DNA from: FEN-987 sp049521055
GTDB taxonomy: Archaea > Thermoproteota > Bathyarchaeia > 40CM-2-53-6
Assembly (NCBI GenBank): GCA_049521055.1
Contig: JBEKPE010000098.1
Coordinates: forward strand, 1 to 8,093
Reading direction: 5' to 3'
Length of the DNA stretch: 8,093 nucleotides
Both the position numbers and the translations under genes were made by a program. The notes under the pieces are model-generated. The model was not told the origin of the DNA. It searched no databases and saw only the letters and a list, made by a program, of their open reading frames with translations. This document shows, piece after piece, positions 5,570 to 8,093 of this stretch (positions within the stretch are counted from its first letter, which is position 1; each line of letters starts with the position of its first letter).

Positions 5570-6664
5570 TTGGAAATCAGGAAGGTTCAACGAGTCGGCC
5601 ACTCCACCCTAACAGTTTCACTGCCCCGGGATTGGGTAAGACAAGTCGGGCTTAGACGAGGCGGCGTGGTTACACTTCGACTCTCCGAATTCGGAGAACT
5701 GGTCGTCACTCCAGGCAGTGAGATGGAGTCAGACGAAATGACCGTTTGCAAGATTAATGCCGACGCTTGCAAAGACAGCGAACTTCTCTCCAGAATGATT
5801 ACAGGCAACTACATCCTGGGACGCGATACGACAATCGTTTCCTCGACTACAGATCTAACTGTTGAACAACTCAATGCAATCCGCAACTCAACAAGGCGAC
5901 TAAGCGGGTTAGGCATCGTCGAACAGACTCCTAAGGAGACAGTGATCCAATGCTTCCTCGATCCATCAAAGTTTCCTATCACCGGCCTCCTCTCACGACT
6001 TCACAAGGTCGCCGTTTCAATGTTGGAGACAGCACTCCAAGCGTTAATGGAACGCAAGTTCTCCCTCGCGTTAGAAGTCTTAGAACTTGAAAACGAGGCC
6101 GACCGACTGTACTGGTTGATACTACGTCAGATCTTTCGTGCAATCTCTAGGATACCATTGTCGAGACATGTTGGCATTGAGTCTGCCACCCATGCCGTCG
6201 GTTACCGAGCCGTCTCAAAATATTTAGAGGAAACGGCCGATTGCAGCGAGTCAATTGCCAACCAAATAATAACTATGGCTGAAGAAAGATACGCCGAATA
6301 TTCATCAATCATTGACGAAGTGTGTAAGTTCGGAGTCGAAACCCTCGCGACTTCCAATGGCGCAATGAATTCCTTCAGCCTGTTGGATGTTGAACTCGCA
6401 AATAGCACCATCGAACGCTCCAAGAAGATTGAAGAGGCACAGAAGAAACTCACTGAACTCGTTATCTCATCCGTACAGGACCGGAAGCTCTGCATGGTGC
6501 TCAGAGGAATAGTTTGGGACCTCGCTCAAATCTCCCGCCTATCACAGATGGTTTCTGAAGTAGCTTTGAACCGATATCTTGAAAGCAACACTGAAGTCTC
6601 TCAATTCTGGAAAGAGCGCAAGAGCGGGGGAGACATTCAATATCTGAAGAAGATAGCAACCTAA
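5570..6664 (+). CDS. AbrB-PhoU family regulator (phosphate-uptake-regulator-like)
   Basis: This 364-residue protein joins an N-terminal SpoVT/AbrB-type DNA-binding domain to PhoU-like helical bundles. The AbrB part is residues 1-50, with MEIRKVQRVGHSTLTVSLPR (1-20) and the swapped-hairpin GELVVTPGS (42-50). The rest is almost wholly helical from about 135. It has PhoU-like acidic motifs in LELENEADRLYWLI (171-184) and again near 275-300 (charged helix with KKIEEAQKKL). Such fusions are common in archaea and are usually called phosphate uptake regulators, although the real ligand and targets are mostly untested. No phosphate transporter is nearby, so the regulated genes are unknown; the downstream synthetase is a candidate. 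TTG is the start because it gives the family's MEIRKVQ beginning and an in-frame stop lies just upstream (5561). Confidence 0.88.
   Translation: MEIRKVQRVGHSTLTVSLPRDWVRQVGLRRGGVVTLRLSEFGELVVTPGSEMESDEMTVCKINADACKDSELLSRMITGNYILGRDTTIVSSTTDLTVEQLNAIRNSTRRLSGLGIVEQTPKETVIQCFLDPSKFPITGLLSRLHKVAVSMLETALQALMERKFSLALEVLELENEADRLYWLILRQIFRAISRIPLSRHVGIESATHAVGYRAVSKYLEETADCSESIANQIITMAEERYAEYSSIIDEVCKFGVETLATSNGAMNSFSLLDVELANSTIERSKKIEEAQKKLTELVISSVQDRKLCMVLRGIVWDLAQISRLSQMVSEVALNRYLESNTEVSQFWKERKSGGDIQYLKKIAT
6629..6632 (+). promoter_or_regulatory. Shine-Dalgarno deciding an ATA start for the acyl-CoA synthetase
   Basis: GGAG lies within a GGGGGAG run inside the end of the phoU-like gene. It is followed by a 7-nt spacer and then ATA, in frame with the synthetase. 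The spacing is what a normal archaeal Shine-Dalgarno would have, so it supports initiation at ATA rather than at a distant ATG. It is also consistent with an ATG misread as ATA. Confidence 0.5.
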
Positions 6665-8093
6665 ACTCGTTTTTTGACCCAAAATCATTAGCCATCATCG
6701 GCGCCTCAGCAACCCCGAGCAGAATAGGGTATGCAATTTCCGAGAACATGGTCACTAACCGAAGCAGGGGGATTTTCAAGGGTCAGGTCCATCTAGTCAA
6801 CCCAAAGCATCAAGAGATCCTAGGCGAGAAATGCTACGCCTCGATTTCTGCGATCCCAGAGCAGGTTGAAACCGTAGTAGTTGCCATTCCCGCTCTAGGT
6901 ATACCCGCGGTAATTGAGGAAGCAGGACAATGCGGCGCTAAAGCAGCGATCGTAATATCCTCCGGATTCGCCGAGGTTGGATACAGAAACCTAGAAGAGG
7001 AACTAGTGAAGGCGGCGCGGAAATACGACTTGCGAGTGATAGGCCCGAACTGCCTCGGAATATATGACGCATATACGGGAATGGATACGCTATTCCTCCC
7101 TGAACACAAGTTCCTCTCCGACGGCCGCGAGGTCGTTGCCACCCCGCGCCCAAGACGAGGTTCGGTTTCGTTTCTGACTCAAAGCGGCGCCTTCGGGGCG
7201 GCTGCTCTGGATTACATGGCAGGACATGGAATGGGCATTAGAGGGTTTGTGAGTTATGGAAACAGATGTGACGTAACCGAAGACGAACTGCTCGGTTACT
7301 TCGAGAATGACGCTCAAACGAAAGCAATTCTAATGTATGTTGAAGGGCTCGCGAGGCCAAGAGATTTTCTCTTCCGAGCTGAGGAGACCTCGAAGAGAAA
7401 ACCGATCGTGGCCCTCAAAGCAGGAAGAACCGAAGCGGGCACGAGAGCTACGGCGTCTCACACCGCAGCACTCGCCGGAATGGACCAGATTTACGACGGC
7501 GCATTCAAGCAAGCCGGAATTATCCGAGTGCGAAATGTTGAGGAACTTTTCGACTTCGGCCGCGCATTAGCTCTACAACCACCAACCTACACAAAAAATG
7601 TGGCAGTCATAACGAACGCTGGTGGACCCGGGATAATCGCGACCGATGCCCTAGAAGAGTCGGGACTTCTCGTACAGAAGTTCCCCGACCGCATTATAGC
7701 AAAATTCTCCGAGTACAAGGCCAAGAAGCTACTCCTCCCAGTTCAATCAGGTTTCAACCCAATAGATCTCTCAGCAGAAGCCACGAGCGATATGTTCGCC
7801 TTAGTAGTATCAACCATATTGGAAGACCCGGAAATTGGAGGACTAGTGGTAATAAGCCTACACCACGCACCAACTATACTCGACGACGTACCCGAGAAGC
7901 TCGCGAAGATCGTTCCGAAATTTGGAAAACCTGTAATGGTGTGCGATATGGGCGCGACGGAGATGGCGCAAACGATGAGAATGTCGTTTGAGAAGCACGG
8001 CCTTCCGGCATACTCGGTACCGGAAAGAGCCGCACGCGCACTTTGGGCTCTGAGCTACTATGGAATTTATTTGCTAGAGCACGGTGTCGTAGG
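6640..8093 (+). CDS. ADP-forming acyl-CoA (acetyl-CoA) synthetase alpha region, 3' end cut by window edge
   Basis: This enzyme converts acyl-CoA, ADP and phosphate to the free acid, ATP and CoA, the energy-yielding end step of archaeal fermentation. It begins with a CoA-binding Rossmann domain (FFDPKSLAIIGAS), then GPNCLG, a succinyl-CoA-synthetase-like domain with LTQSGAFGAAALDY, and the active-site SHTAALAG. His274, counted from the proposed start, is the expected phosphohistidine. NAGGPG and NPIDL follow. About 484 residues are visible, near the full length of a separate alpha subunit (about 460). The right edge hides whether an ATP-grasp beta domain is fused. No ATG, GTG or TTG precedes the Rossmann motif in frame. 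An ATA at 6640, 7 nt after GGAG (6629-6632), yields a normal-looking N-terminus and overlaps the regulator gene by 25 nt. Starting at the first in-frame ATG (6748) would remove the CoA-binding loop. Confidence 0.9.
   Translation, partial: MSEEDSNLNSFFDPKSLAIIGASATPSRIGYAISENMVTNRSRGIFKGQVHLVNPKHQEILGEKCYASISAIPEQVETVVVAIPALGIPAVIEEAGQCGAKAAIVISSGFAEVGYRNLEEELVKAARKYDLRVIGPNCLGIYDAYTGMDTLFLPEHKFLSDGREVVATPRPRRGSVSFLTQSGAFGAAALDYMAGHGMGIRGFVSYGNRCDVTEDELLGYFENDAQTKAILMYVEGLARPRDFLFRAEETSKRKPIVALKAGRTEAGTRATASHTAALAGMDQIYDGAFKQAGIIRVRNVEELFDFGRALALQPPTYTKNVAVITNAGGPGIIATDALEESGLLVQKFPDRIIAKFSEYKAKKLLLPVQSGFNPIDLSAEATSDMFALVVSTILEDPEIGGLVVISLHHAPTILDDVPEKLAKIVPKFGKPVMVCDMGATEMAQTMRMSFEKHGLPAYSVPERAARALWALSYYGIYLLEHGVV

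Noticed and set aside
6670..6675. T6 run after the phoU-like stop as an archaeal terminator or frameshift site
   Set aside because: It lies within the conserved start of the synthetase (SFFDP). The run is short, and adding or removing a T does not yield a better start.
6834..7142. Minus-strand open frames inside the acyl-CoA synthetase (also 6938-7153 and 7090-7317)
   Set aside because: All are antisense to a continuous conserved coding frame and lack recognisable motifs.
1..8093. CRISPR arrays, tRNA or rRNA genes, insertion sequences, defence systems
   Set aside because: I saw no regularly spaced repeats, cloverleaf-like sequence, transposase motifs or defence-protein domains; nearly all of the window is accounted for by the metabolic and maturation genes.

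Overview
The window looks archaeal. Evidence: an AbrB/PhoU fusion regulator of the kind common in archaea; an ADP-forming acyl-CoA synthetase; TATA-like boxes about 26-30 nt ahead of genes with almost no leader, while downstream operon genes carry Shine-Dalgarno sites; and frequent TTG/GTG starts. Base composition is roughly balanced. My best guess is an uncultured Bathyarchaeia-like member of the Thermoproteota, but the lineage is inferred and not proven by anything here.

Left arm (minus strand, read from about 4164 down to 1): hypC, a DUF6390-like protein, a 12-TM major facilitator transporter, a tiny ORF, then a 2-oxoacid:ferredoxin oxidoreductase locus in the order 4Fe-4S subunit, alpha subunit, TPP-binding beta subunit (the last cut by the window edge). 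Every junction is 13 nt or less, or overlapping, so this could be one transcript. A TATA-like box and a GC-rich hairpin ahead of the tiny ORF suggest a second, internal promoter for the oxidoreductase.

Right arm (plus strand, from 4324): hypB and hypA, close together; then a 136-nt gap with strong TATA-like elements; then an AbrB-PhoU regulator and an ADP-forming acyl-CoA synthetase alpha region, cut by the right edge. The synthetase has no ATG/GTG/TTG start ahead of its first Rossmann strand, but it does have a well-placed Shine-Dalgarno before an ATA codon.

Together the genes fit amino-acid or 2-oxoacid fermentation. The oxidoreductase would make acyl-CoA, CO2 and reduced ferredoxin; the synthetase would turn acyl-CoA into acid plus ATP; a [NiFe] hydrogenase, for which HypA/B/C are maturation factors, would dispose of the electrons. 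This link is inference, and no hydrogenase structural gene is in view. The most interesting item is the DUF6390-like protein beside hypC. Its C-terminal third can be aligned by eye to HypC, with the key Cys and His both present, while the stand-alone HypC next door has Gln where HypC normally has that His.
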